Assembly (NCBI RefSeq): GCF_014193895.1
Contig: NZ_BLZR01000001.1
Location: 4,588,001 to 4,652,000 of the forward strand
Direction: 5' to 3'
DNA: 64,000 nt
Source of the DNA: Clostridium fungisolvens
Lineage (GTDB): Bacteria; Bacillota; Clostridia; Clostridiales; Clostridiaceae
Shown here: piece by piece, positions 36,262 to 44,951 of the stretch
Layout of the letters: each line of letters opens with the position of its first letter
Numbering within the stretch: the first letter of the stretch is position 1
Notes under the pieces: model-generated
The model's database searches: none
What the model saw: only the letters and a program-made list of their open reading frames with translations
Told to the model about the DNA's origin: nothing
Translations under genes and position numbers: made by a program

Positions 36262-37506
36262 TTATCTACTACTCATAAACTTCTCAATATCTTCTACTGA
36301 TTTTATCATAGCTTTAGTAAGAACCTCATTACCACTTTCTGTTATGAGGACATCATCTTCTATTCTTACTCCAATACCTTCCTCTTCTATATATATTCCT
36401 GGTTCTACCGTATATACCATTCCAGGTCTTAGATCTACATTTCTCTCGCCAACATCATGTGTATCTAATCCTAGTCCATGTCCTATACTATGCCAATAGT
36501 AGTTTTTAACATCTTTCTTATCTTTTATAAGTCCTAGGTTAATACATTCCTGTGCTATTAAATCAGTAGCCCTATTATTTATTTCCTGGAAATTTGCACC
36601 TGGCCTTAATGCATCTATAATTGCTTCATTAACTCTAAGTACAGCTTCATAAACTGCTTTTTGTCTTCCAGTAAACTTTCCGCTTATTGGGAAAGTTCTA
36701 GTAATATCTGCATTATAATAATTATATTGAGCACCTAAGTCAAATAATATAAGATCATCTTCCTTTATAGTGCTATTATTTTCAACATAGTGCAGGATTG
36801 TTGCATTTTTCCCTGCTGCTGCTATTGTCTTAAATGCAAAATCCTTAACCCCATTTTTCTTTAAATGAAAATCAAAATATGCTTCAAGTTCATACTCCTT
36901 TAAACCTGACTTTGCATTTTTCATTAGTGAGTTTACACCTTCTATAGTTATATCAATAGCTTTTTTCATCTCCTGTATTTCTTCAGGAGACTTTATAGTT
37001 CTAAGCTCTGAAATTAATCCATACGCATTTTTTATAGTTATATAAGGATATCTTTTTGATATATCCTGGGCAAACTCTTCTGATAATGTAATTCTGTCTT
37101 CAAAACTTCTTCTTTCCAAGTCTAGATAAAAAGCTTTCACCTTTCCTGAAGATAACTTTTGATTCATAGTACTATTAAAATCTTCTAAATATAGAACCGT
37201 TTGAATCCCTGACAGCTCCATTGCTTCAGATTCTCTTACAGTCTTACCAACCCATTTTTCTTTAACTGGATCTGGTTTTTGTATAAACAAAATTTCCTCT
37301 TCAACTCCATTTGATTTAAAAAGTACTACCTTATGTTTTTCTTCGTTTATTCCAGTAATATAATAGAAATTTCTATTTGGCGTAAATGGATATATTTCAT
37401 CAGCTGTTTTTTTAAGTGCTTCTCCAGCTAAAAGTACAACCATTGCTCCATCTTCAAGTTTATCAAAAAGTCTCTTTCTATTATTTATAAAAATATCTCT
37501 CTTCAA
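36262..37506 (-). CDS. Xaa-Pro aminopeptidase (M24B, PepP-like)
   Basis: Dinuclear-metal peptidase that removes N-terminal residues before proline. An N-terminal creatinase-like domain (about 1-170, with PFTPNRNFYYITGI) precedes the pita-bread catalytic domain. The five metal ligands are seen in LFDLGAQYNYYNADITRTFP (two Asp), HSIGHGLGLDTHD (His), TVEPGIYIEEEG (Glu) and GVRIEDDVLI (Glu). I choose the TTG at 37506 (reading MKRDIFINNRKRLF) because AGAGGAG lies 8 bases upstream; the GTG at 37515 overlaps that ribosome site itself. Confidence 0.92.
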   Translation of the reverse strand: MKRDIFINNRKRLFDKLEDGAMVVLLAGEALKKTADEIYPFTPNRNFYYITGINEEKHKVVLFKSNGVEEEILFIQKPDPVKEKWVGKTVRESEAMELSGIQTVLYLEDFNSTMNQKLSSGKVKAFYLDLERRSFEDRITLSEEFAQDISKRYPYITIKNAYGLISELRTIKSPEEIQEMKKAIDITIEGVNSLMKNAKSGLKEYELEAYFDFHLKKNGVKDFAFKTIAAAGKNATILHYVENNSTIKEDDLILFDLGAQYNYYNADITRTFPISGKFTGRQKAVYEAVLRVNEAIIDALRPGANFQEINNRATDLIAQECINLGLIKDKKDVKNYYWHSIGHGLGLDTHDVGERNVDLRPGMVYTVEPGIYIEEEGIGVRIEDDVLITESGNEVLTKAMIKSVEDIEKFMSSR

Positions 37507-37624
37507 CCAAATCACTCCTCTTGCAATTAACTTTAACTAATGGCAACAGATCAATATGACGACAAAAATTCTGAATATTTAAAGTTAACTGATAATCTTA
37601 TATTTATTGTAATTATATCATAAA

Positions 37625-38065
37625 TTATTCCATAGCAAATAGTTTTACCTTAATAACCCCTTTTAAACAATCTATTTGCTTTATTAGCGCTTTTACATCA
37701 ATTTCAAGTCCAGATATATCAACAGTTATGGTAGCAATAGCAATCATATTCATAGGTATGTCTTGGTTTATTGTAAGAACATTGCCCTTCATCTCTGCTA
37801 TTTTATCTAAAACCTTAGATAATATCCCAGCCTCATGACTCATGCTAACTGCAAGAGTTATCTTTTTTGAATTGATACTTTCACTCATTGGGAACACATG
37901 ATCTTTATACTTATAATAAGCACTTCTACTTATCCCAACTTGCCTTATACCCTCGGTAATATCCTTTACTTCACCTGTATATAAAAGTTCATTTACTTTT
38001 AAGACCTTTAAAAATATTTCCGGTATCACTCTTTCACTGATCACATAGTATATATCCCCTGCCAT
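37625..38065 (-). CDS. ACT-domain protein (UPF0735/PheB-like)
   Basis: 146-residue protein. An N-terminal helix-turn-helix-like part (VKDITEGIRQVGISRSAYYK) is followed by a C-terminal ACT domain (ITLAVSMSHEAGILSKVLDK). ACT domains bind amino acids. The arrangement matches the UPF0735 family, annotated as PheB in some Firmicutes, where it often accompanies homoserine or prephenate genes; none is adjacent here. The start is ATG 38065 with AAGGTGG upstream; a GTG three codons earlier overlaps the site. Confidence 0.82.
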   Translation of the reverse strand: MAGDIYYVISERVIPEIFLKVLKVNELLYTGEVKDITEGIRQVGISRSAYYKYKDHVFPMSESINSKKITLAVSMSHEAGILSKVLDKIAEMKGNVLTINQDIPMNMIAIATITVDISGLEIDVKALIKQIDCLKGVIKVKLFAME

Positions 38066-38202
38066 ATGCTCCACCTTCTTTATATTATATAACTATAATT
38101 ATAGCATATAAGGACGATATTTAACAAAATTCATATATATATCTATATAAATCTTATACTTTCTTAATAAATTTTCACATTTTTTATAAGATTAATTTTC
38201 TT

Positions 38203-38390
38203 GTACAGTAAAAAAGTCGCTGAAGCGACCTTTTTCAGTGAGCTTTTTTTACGCATCTGCCTTTCCGAATTTATATGAGGAAAATATGGCAGGCGAATAA
38301 GTTTAGTTTTTTTACTGTATAACCATAAAAAACTTCTAAAACCATTAAGATATCTAGTTTTAGCTTGCTTGAATATCTTATACTTTCCTT
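38203..38390 (+). repeat. Family A element, full-length single copy
   Basis: Begins GTACAGTAAAAAAGTCGCTG and shows the hairpin with CTTTTTCAGTGAGC, the core TCTGCCTTTCCGAATTTATA, GGCAGGCGAATAAGT, the inverted TTTTTTTACTGTATAACC, and a tail ending just before a second GTACAGTAAAAAA at 38391. This gives a unit length of 188. It lies downstream of the small peptide gene at 38480. Confidence 0.88.
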
Positions 38391-38401
38391 GTACAGTAAA
38401 A

Positions 38402-38432
38402 AAACTCGCAAGTTATATACCTACGAGTTACT
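38402..38432 (-). terminator. Terminator behind the LytTR/peptide locus
   Basis: AACTCG and CGAGTT arms with a 16-base loop followed by TTTTTTT on the minus strand, 50 bases after the stop of the 28-codon ORF. Confidence 0.7.
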
Positions 38433-38479
38433 TTTGATTGGATAATATAGATTTCTTGATGCTTCTTTACTCTATTCTA

Positions 38480-38566
38480 TTAAATTATAAAATAATAATA
38501 AGCAACTATCACAAGAGTAACTAAAACATTGAGCGATATATTGATTAATGCTCTAAGGCTGGACAT
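38480..38566 (-). CDS. 28-residue hydrophobic peptide ORF
   Basis: Found by eye: ATG TCC AGC CTT opens a 28-codon frame ending in TAA. The peptide reads MSSLRALINISLNVLVTLVI then VAYYYFII: one membrane-spanning helix with a single Arg and no Cys. The ribosome site GGAGG lies 5 bases upstream, as good as any in the window, and a terminator follows. It lies 52 bases behind a 95-residue membrane protein gene and is probably co-transcribed with it and with the LytTR regulator. It could be a signal peptide precursor, a membrane toxin or a small subunit; I cannot choose. Confidence 0.6.
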   Translation of the reverse strand: MSSLRALINISLNVLVTLVIVAYYYFII

Positions 38567-38618
38567 CTTTACCTCCATTTTTCACTACTAAAATTAGCTT
38601 AAATAAATATTAAGTTAA

Positions 38619-38906
38619 TTATCCATAAAAGCAAATACATATCAATGCATTTGCTAGTCCAAATAATATGCCATAACTAATATAACTAAGATTATACTTA
38701 TCATTTATTAAGCTTATTACCATAATAGTACCTATAAAAATAATTCCGCTGTACATTCCCTTTCTTTTCAATCTATTGATAAACTTCTGTATGGGAATGA
38801 ATAATTTTAACATACTCTTATTTATTGTGGAAAATACCTTTAAAAAAACAGCCGTTGAAATAATTACTGTAATCATCAACTTTAACCATAAACCAACTAT
38901 TTCCAT
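38619..38906 (-). CDS. Small three-helix membrane protein (95 aa), unrecognised
   Basis: Hydrophobic segments at about residues 5-27, 51-67 and 73-93 separated by a basic amphipathic part (SMLKLFIPIQKFINRLKRKG). It ends in NALICICFYG. It is too short for AgrB (about 200 residues) and lacks the AgrB His/Cys catalytic pattern. The ribosome site is AGAGGT. It lies 137 bases behind a LytTR response-regulator gene on the same strand. Could be a regulator partner or a peptide exporter piece. Confidence 0.65.
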   Translation of the reverse strand: MEIVGLWLKLMITVIISTAVFLKVFSTINKSMLKLFIPIQKFINRLKRKGMYSGIIFIGTIMVISLINDKYNLSYISYGILFGLANALICICFYG

Positions 38907-39043
38907 ATCGTACCTCTTATTCTTTTAATTTCACCTACACCATAAGAATACTAACTTAATGCTATCAAATTAATATAGGTATCGCTATCTGCATATACTG
39001 AAACATATCATTTTACTTCCAACTGGATCGTAATCTATATAAC

Positions 39044-39781
39044 TTACTTATCATATTTCAATTTTTCTAATAACTCTTTTGTATATGTTTTTGATAAATA
39101 ACATGTTTGTCCATTTTTCATGTATATAAGCTTTTCTTTTTTATTTATCAGCTCAATGTTATCTGTATTCACAATGAAAGACTTATGGCACTTAATAAAT
39201 CTTTCATCTAAACATTCCTCTACATCTTTTAATTTACTATAAAATTCTTTACACCTATTAATACAATTCACTTTAAGTTTATTTTTAATTGTTGTAGTTT
39301 CAAAAAATAATATGTCTTCCAATTCAATCTTTGTTATAGATCTTCCATCCCTTATTATAAAAAACTTTTTATTTTCATCTCCATTGCTTGATCTTCTTTG
39401 TATCTTTATTAAAGCATCGTTTAATTCCTTAAATAGATTCCCCCTTGAATCTTTAACTATGTAATCAAATGCTTCTACCTTATATTTAAAAGTTAAGTAG
39501 GCAAGTTCCGAATGACTAGTAATAAATATTAAAAAAGATAGTGGATCCTTATTTCTTATTTTATCAGCCAATTCTATCCCGTCTATATCAGAATTAAGTT
39601 CTACATCTAATATGTACAATTTAACTTCTGAACTTTCATCGGCAATCTTTAAAACATCATAAGGACTATCTGTAGACATATATACACTCATCTCTAGATT
39701 ATTTTCTTTTATTATATAATCGATATTTCTTAATATATCTATTCTTTGCTTTTCATCATCTTCGCATAATATTATATTCAT
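39044..39781 (-). CDS. LytTR-family response regulator (REC-LytTR)
   Basis: 245-residue AgrA/ComE-class regulator. The receiver domain (1-125) has the acidic pair EDD (7-9), the phospho-acceptor Asp59 in LYILDVEL, Ser/Thr in FITSHSE and Lys in YIVKD, so it looks phosphorylatable. The LytTR DNA-binding domain (about 140-243) contains FFIIRDGRSITKIELEDILFFE and FIKCHKSFIVNTDNIE. No histidine kinase is adjacent; downstream come only small membrane ORFs. The ribosome site is GGAGGAGAGGTT further upstream with GGTGAAT near the ATG. Confidence 0.9.
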   Translation of the reverse strand: MNIILCEDDEKQRIDILRNIDYIIKENNLEMSVYMSTDSPYDVLKIADESSEVKLYILDVELNSDIDGIELADKIRNKDPLSFLIFITSHSELAYLTFKYKVEAFDYIVKDSRGNLFKELNDALIKIQRRSSNGDENKKFFIIRDGRSITKIELEDILFFETTTIKNKLKVNCINRCKEFYSKLKDVEECLDERFIKCHKSFIVNTDNIELINKKEKLIYMKNGQTCYLSKTYTKELLEKLKYDK

Positions 39782-40177
39782 ACACTTTATTCACCAACCT
39801 CTCCTCCAACCCCATTTTGAATATTGTTACAATATCTAATTTTAAGGCATATATTATCTAGACTTCCATAGCTCCCCTGCATGATTTCTAATGGTACGAC
39901 AAAAAGTAATCAAGAAAATACTGAATAACTAATTATCTTAAAAATAAAAAATCATATAAGCAAACATGAAATATGTAGTGTTAATCTTCACTAAATCAAT
40001 ACAATTATATTAATAATTTTATTATATGTAAATATATGTTATGCACTATATCATCCTGTATTAATCAAAACACTGTAGTTTAAATTTATGAACTCCTCAT
40101 CTGAACTTTAATAATAGGCTCAAATATAAACTAAAGTTAAAATCACCACTTATTTATAAGCACTGTGCTATAATTGC

Positions 40178-40280
40178 GGATATACCACTTCGTAATAAAG
40201 TTTATTATTTTTAAATTCTCTCACCAGAACCCGTGAGAGTTTTAAAAATATATTTCGGATTGAACTTGTACATCTTTATT
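40178..40280 (+). repeat. Family B palindromic element B1
   Basis: Outer arms GATATACCACTTC and GAACTTGTACATC, inner hairpin CTCTCAC CAGAACCC GTGAGAG with flanking AAATT/TTT pairing, and TTTCGGATTGAACTTGTACA near the right end. It lies in the divergent gap between the LytTR regulator and the MATE gene. The rest of the gap (39782-40177) is AT-rich with no gene seen. Confidence 0.8.
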
Positions 40281-40307
40281 ATGATTTTTTTGTGAGAGGA
40301 GAGTTAT

Positions 40308-41651
40308 ATGAAAATATATAAAAACACTATTATAGATGTATTAAATATAGCATTACCTGCAGTAGGTGAAATGATTCTATATATGATGATTGGTGTATTC
40401 GATACTATGATGGTAGGAAAATATGGTGGTAACTTAGCTGTAAGCAGTGTAGGTCTTGGTAGTGAAATAATATATACCTTTTCTAATATACTTGTGGCCA
40501 ATGGAATATCAATAGGTATATCTTCTTTGGTTGCAAGAAAAATAGGTGCTAAAAAACTTGATATGGCCGAAGAGTACGCAACCTTGGGTTTTTTAACTTC
40601 AGTAATTATCTCACTATGTGTTTTTGCTTTCCTTTTCTTTAGTTCCTCATTATTGTTTAGAATAGTAGGTGCAGAGGAAAACATCGTACATCTAGGTACT
40701 CCTTATATGAAAATAGCTTCTATAGGCATTACCTTTAATATGTTTATGAATAGCCTTAATTCTTCCTTAAGAGGCTCTGGAAATACTAAAACCCCTTTAA
40801 TAGCTTCTATAATAATAAATATAATAAATATATCTTTAGATTATATTTTAATCTTCGGCAAACTCGGCATTCATCCTATGGGAATTATGGGAGCTGCAAT
40901 CGCAACCACTTCTGCGCAAATTATAGGTTTTATATTTATACTATTTTATATGTATAGATACTCGGAAGTAAAAGTAAGACTTAAGTATATAAAACAATTA
41001 AATTTTTCAATGTTTAAAGGTCTTATGACTTTGTCCATTCCTTCCGCGCTTCAAGAGGGTGCTTTTAGTATAAGTAGACTTTTAAGCAATTTCTTTATAG
41101 TTTCCTTAGGAAGTTTCGCTTTCGCAGCTAATCAAATAACAACTTCTATAGAATCAATATCCTTTATGCCTGGATGGGGTTTTGCTATTGCCGCAACATC
41201 CTTAGTCGGAAAAAAAGTTGGTGAAAAAGACTATAAAAAAGCAAAAGAATATGCTTATTGTTCTATATTTTTAGCGACACTTATTATGATAATTTGCTCC
41301 ATATTATTTTTAGTTATTCCAAGATTCCTAGTCTCCTTATTTATAGCCTCAAATGAAAAACTCGTTATAAATGAAGCTATTATCTGTCTCATGTTAGCAT
41401 CACTAGAGCAGCCTTTTATGGCTTTATCTATGGTTGCAGGCGGAATATTAAAAGGTTCCGGGGATACTAAGACACCTTTTAAAGTATCCATGTTTTCCAG
41501 TTGGATTATTAGACTTCCTCTAATGTTTATAGCAATTTATATCTTTAAATTGCCTGTTATGTACGCTTGGCTAATAACAGGTATACAATGGGTTATTGAT
41601 GGTTCTATAATCTTCATATTATTCCGAAGACGTTTTAGTGAGTTATATTGA
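40308..41651 (+). CDS. MATE-family multidrug efflux transporter
   Basis: 447 residues with about twelve membrane helices in two homologous halves (residues 1-220 and 235-447), an Na+ or H+ coupled exporter of cationic compounds. Typical segments are IALPAVGEMILYMMIGVFDT at the N-terminus, ANGISIGISSLVARKIG, SLRGSGNTKTPL (first half) and the repeated GGILKGSGDTKTPF (second half). The substrate is unknown. The ribosome site is GAGAGGAGAG before the ATG. Monocistronic with its own terminator. Confidence 0.93.
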   Translation: MKIYKNTIIDVLNIALPAVGEMILYMMIGVFDTMMVGKYGGNLAVSSVGLGSEIIYTFSNILVANGISIGISSLVARKIGAKKLDMAEEYATLGFLTSVIISLCVFAFLFFSSSLLFRIVGAEENIVHLGTPYMKIASIGITFNMFMNSLNSSLRGSGNTKTPLIASIIINIINISLDYILIFGKLGIHPMGIMGAAIATTSAQIIGFIFILFYMYRYSEVKVRLKYIKQLNFSMFKGLMTLSIPSALQEGAFSISRLLSNFFIVSLGSFAFAANQITTSIESISFMPGWGFAIAATSLVGKKVGEKDYKKAKEYAYCSIFLATLIMIICSILFLVIPRFLVSLFIASNEKLVINEAIICLMLASLEQPFMALSMVAGGILKGSGDTKTPFKVSMFSSWIIRLPLMFIAIYIFKLPVMYAWLITGIQWVIDGSIIFILFRRRFSELY

Positions 41652-41678
41652 TATATTCTTTCATACTTAATTTAATAG

Positions 41679-41722
41679 AAAAGGATACTAGAAATAAATC
41701 TTACTTCTAGCATCCTTTTTTA
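41679..41722 (+). terminator. Terminator of the MATE gene
   Basis: AAAAGGATACTAGAA and TTCTAGCATCCTTTT arms followed by TTAA; T-rich on both strands. Confidence 0.88.
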
Positions 41723-41735
41723 ACGTTCTTAGCAG

Positions 41736-41948
41736 TCAATCTTTTTTAGATTCAACAAGTTTTTTGTATATAGAATATATTCCCGAGACAATGATACCAA
41801 GCACTCCACCTAAAGAGAATCCTAGAGGAGGGTTACTTATAAAGAAACCCAGAATCAGTCCAATAGTAGTACCTGATCCTATACCGTATGCCAAATATCT
41901 TATATCATCATCTGTAACTGATAAAAGTTCTTTTAATTTCCTTTCCAT
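41736..41948 (-). CDS. Small two-helix membrane protein (70 aa)
   Basis: MERKLKELLSVTDDDIRYLA followed by two glycine-rich membrane helices (GIGSGTTIGLILGFFI and FSLGGVLGIIVSGIY) and a charged tail. The helix pair with a short loop resembles AtpZ-like small proteins, but the signature is not strong. I use the ATG at 41948 with AGAGGAG upstream; a GTG two codons earlier is too close to the ribosome site. Convergent with the MATE gene. Confidence 0.65.
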   Translation of the reverse strand: MERKLKELLSVTDDDIRYLAYGIGSGTTIGLILGFFISNPPLGFSLGGVLGIIVSGIYSIYKKLVESKKD

Positions 41949-41964
41949 AAACACACTCCTCTAG

Positions 41965-42012
41965 ATATCTATAAGCCATAAAACTAAAACATCTAACTTT
42001 CCTTGTACAGAT
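41965..42012 (+). repeat. Family A fragment (3' tail)
   Basis: AGCCATAAAACTAAAACATC and ACTTTCCTTGTACAG match only the tail of the 38.2-kb element. A truncated copy downstream of the ABC permease gene. Confidence 0.5.
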
Positions 42013-42183
42013 TTCCTAGCTTAACTATTAATTTATACATGCTAAAAGTCATAAGTGCGTGATTTTATAACAAGTATAAATTAAATTTCGCTATAAGAAC
42101 TCTTTATATATATTTAGACGTAGAAAAGGTACTAAAAGTTTCATCATTTTTATATTCTTAACAAACATTTAACAAATATATTT

Positions 42184-43854
42184 TTAATCTGTTAGGTTGC
42201 TAAACATTTTAACACCTACAGTACTTAGTATTTTATATAATACAATATTTAATACCAAAGTTATAAATGCTAATGCAAAATATGATATTAAATAATTTGC
42301 ACCTATAAATATAGTTGCTACTGCTCCAACTCCACCTATAACTAGCCCTATAAGTACACATTTTAATGGATTTAAGTTTTGTTTTACTGCTTTTTGTTCA
42401 TCATCCCAAACAAGCTTTGGCGACTGCAGATCTATCAATATTCCAAGCATTGAAAACATAAATACCTCTAGTATTGCTAGAATGAATATCAACAATAGTA
42501 AAGTAATAGGCACCCCAACAACTATACCTGCTATCATAAATATAATCACGAGTAGACTATTTATTAGCACTGAAGTTAATACTTTAGCCATAATTTGAGT
42601 CATAAAACTTACAGGCAAAAATTTTGAGATATAAAGATTATCCCCTTCTCTTGAAATAGAAGTTGATGCCGTAGGGTTAGTTGCAGTAAAGAAAATAACA
42701 ACAGCAAAGGCAACTCCGATTATTATATTAAAACTATGTGTATCCGCTAGTACTGATTTAGCCGTCTCATTTATCTTGCCTATTCCACCTTGAGCAATCA
42801 TAGGCATTGCAAGAGCTACTGGTATGATTATTATAGTTGAAATACAATTTAGAAGATACGCTGGTGTTCTAAATAAAAGTAGAAGCTCTTTATTAAACCA
42901 TGTCATAAGTTGAGACTTTTCTTTTGTACTCTTATCTAATACTTCTTTCTTTAATTCTTTTCTACCACCAAAACTCTCGGAATTTCCAACTGCACCCTTA
43001 AGATATAATTTATCAGCAATAACTATAAACACAACTAATGCTAAGATATTAATTAATACAAACAAAACTAGATTAACAGCCATTTTTGAAGTACTTTCTG
43101 CTATTGTGGCATAGGTTCCTATTTTCGCAGTTATAAAAAAGTTCGAAAGACCTGCTACTGCTGAATTCTTGTTTGCAATTAGATTATTTAAAAACTGCTG
43201 TGCATCACCAGATGAACCTGCCCTTGATCCTAAAGTATTTGAAAAGATATTTATACCTACTGCTATGAATATGGCTATTAGACCAGTAATAACTCTAAAG
43301 GCATCTTTATGCTTTGCAAGATTTGTGAACCTCATAAGCAGCATAGCTATAATTGAGCAGTATGTCACTGGCAATATTGGCATAAATATAAAACATATTA
43401 TAGAAACTAGATAGAATCCTATACCTGCTCCAGTCTTATAACCGTATATACCTATTGCCGGCAATAATATAAATATTTGTATCATATATTGATATATTAT
43501 TACAGTTATAAATTTAGCCAAAGATATCTCATGCGCTTTAAATGGAAGTGGCAGCACAAAATCTATATCTTTTGAGAAATAAAAAATACTTATTACAGAC
43601 ATTATTCCAAATATAAATATTACTACGGAAATCAAGTTATATGCCATACCAATTAGAAGCCCTTCTTGATTAAGCTGATGAAGAACTTCAAATATACCAA
43701 AGGTCATCCCTCCAATACCAAACATTATCATAGGTACGGTAAATAATAAAATTAATGCGTTTACTATCTTAGAATTAGTTTTTCTTTTCCCTCTTCTTGT
43801 ATTTCCAAAACCTGTTTTCAAGAATATCTTTGTTAATAATAGTACTCTATTCAT
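42184..43854 (-). CDS. ABC-2-type exporter permease (556 aa)
   Basis: Large multi-helix membrane subunit of an ABC exporter, with about twelve hydrophobic segments spread over two halves and a soluble loop near 275-320 (FGGRKELKKEVLDKSTKEK). The N-terminal LTKIFLKTGFGNTRRGKRKT and the middle SISREGDNLYISKFLPVSF (the conserved R-x-G-x-x-x-Y/F coupling segment of this putative-ABC-exporter family) are typical of the group whose substrate is unknown. Its ATG overlaps the ATPase gene by 8 bases, so the two are translationally coupled. Confidence 0.87.
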   Translation of the reverse strand: MNRVLLLTKIFLKTGFGNTRRGKRKTNSKIVNALILLFTVPMIMFGIGGMTFGIFEVLHQLNQEGLLIGMAYNLISVVIFIFGIMSVISIFYFSKDIDFVLPLPFKAHEISLAKFITVIIYQYMIQIFILLPAIGIYGYKTGAGIGFYLVSIICFIFMPILPVTYCSIIAMLLMRFTNLAKHKDAFRVITGLIAIFIAVGINIFSNTLGSRAGSSGDAQQFLNNLIANKNSAVAGLSNFFITAKIGTYATIAESTSKMAVNLVLFVLINILALVVFIVIADKLYLKGAVGNSESFGGRKELKKEVLDKSTKEKSQLMTWFNKELLLLFRTPAYLLNCISTIIIIPVALAMPMIAQGGIGKINETAKSVLADTHSFNIIIGVAFAVVIFFTATNPTASTSISREGDNLYISKFLPVSFMTQIMAKVLTSVLINSLLVIIFMIAGIVVGVPITLLLLIFILAILEVFMFSMLGILIDLQSPKLVWDDEQKAVKQNLNPLKCVLIGLVIGGVGAVATIFIGANYLISYFALAFITLVLNIVLYKILSTVGVKMFSNLTD

Positions 43855-44572
43855 TTTCAGTCATCTCCAAGAACATCTGCTCTAAGGACTCATTAGTTTT
43901 AAAGTGCTCTTTCATCTCAGTTAAAGTTCCACAGAACAGTATTTTTCCTTTATTTATGATTGCTACCCTATCACAAACTTTTTCAGCCACATCTAACACA
44001 TGGGTTGAAAAGAATACACTTTTACCTGAATTTGTGTGCTCTCTCATCATTTCTTTTAGTATATATGCAGATTTTGGATCCAATCCAGTAAGGGGTTCAT
44101 CTAATATCCATACTTCCGGATCATGTATCAAAGCTCCCATAAGCACTATCTTTTGCCTCATACCATGAGAATATGATTGTATCTGGTCAGTTAGTGCTGT
44201 AGACATTTCAAATCTCTTTGAAAGTTCTTCAATCTTTTTCTTTCTCTGTTCCTTTGGAACATTATAAACATCAGCCATAAAATTAAGATATTCTATACCT
44301 TTTAACCTCAAAAACATATCTGGGCTATCTGGTACATAAGCGAAATGCTTCTTAGCTTCCAATGGATTATCTGTTATGCTTATACCATTTATCTTTATAT
44401 CCCCTTTACTTGGAGCTATTATTCCAGTTATCATTTTTATAGTAGTTGTCTTACCTGCACCATTAGGGCCTAAAAATCCAAATATCTCTCCATCATTTAT
44501 GTTAATATCTATACTGTCTACAGCATTGTTTATCTTGTTGTAGCTCTTAGAAACATTCATTATTTCAATCAT
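43847..44572 (-). CDS. ABC transporter ATP-binding protein
   Basis: 241-residue nucleotide-binding subunit. Walker A GPNGAGKTTTIKM (about residue 36), Q-loop, the signature SHGMRQKIVLMGAL, Walker B VWILDEPLTGLDP and the switch His in FFSTHVLD. The C-terminus (KEHFKTNESLEQMFLEMTE) is short. The signature SHGMRQ instead of LSGGQ is common in CcmA/NatA-type exporters. The ribosome site is AAGGAGGAG. Forms a two-gene export unit with the permease. Confidence 0.94.
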   Translation of the reverse strand: MIEIMNVSKSYNKINNAVDSIDININDGEIFGFLGPNGAGKTTTIKMITGIIAPSKGDIKINGISITDNPLEAKKHFAYVPDSPDMFLRLKGIEYLNFMADVYNVPKEQRKKKIEELSKRFEMSTALTDQIQSYSHGMRQKIVLMGALIHDPEVWILDEPLTGLDPKSAYILKEMMREHTNSGKSVFFSTHVLDVAEKVCDRVAIINKGKILFCGTLTEMKEHFKTNESLEQMFLEMTENE

Positions 44573-44726
44573 CTTTATCTCCTCCTTTTATAGAAAAATT
44601 TTACCATACTTATCTTAATTTAGCCTTAAGATTATTAAAAATCTATCTTAAATATATAGGCATGTTTTTAACAAATTATACTTATTTTAAAAATTTAATT
44701 TAAGGGTGCTGTCAGCACACTGTATT

Positions 44727-44779
44727 TTAATTAAGTGGTTATCCATCCGCTGCTTTAATGAGCCTTCGCAAAGAATTAA
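44727..44779 (+). repeat. Family C repeat, copy 1
   Basis: ATTAAGTGGTTATCCATCCG followed by CTGCTTTAATGAGCC and AAAGAATTA; almost identical to 46538-46589. Confidence 0.75.
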
Positions 44780-44867
44780 TATAAAAAAGCATCTTCAACT
44801 ACATACAATTTATATAATCAAATACAACAATAACCTAGCACACTATTTTTGTGTTATAAAACAAAAT

Positions 44868-44945
44868 ACCTCGTTACTAACAATCATGATAAGCCTATAT
44901 TTATATTGCCTATCATAACAAATTAGTCACGAAGTATTCTTTGAT
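44868..44945 (-). terminator. Long imperfect hairpin downstream of spmB
   Basis: On the minus strand AATACTTCGTGACTAA and TTAGTAACGAGGTATT form the base, with inner arms TATGATAGGC / GCTTATCA, giving a stem of about 30 pairs with few mismatches. TTTTGTTTT follows. It is positioned to terminate spmAB. Confidence 0.7.
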
Positions 44946-44951
44946 GGATAT

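Noticed and set aside
38480..39781. An agr-type quorum-sensing locus
   Set aside because: The peptide has no Cys, the 95-residue protein is half the size of AgrB and lacks its catalytic residues, and no kinase is present.
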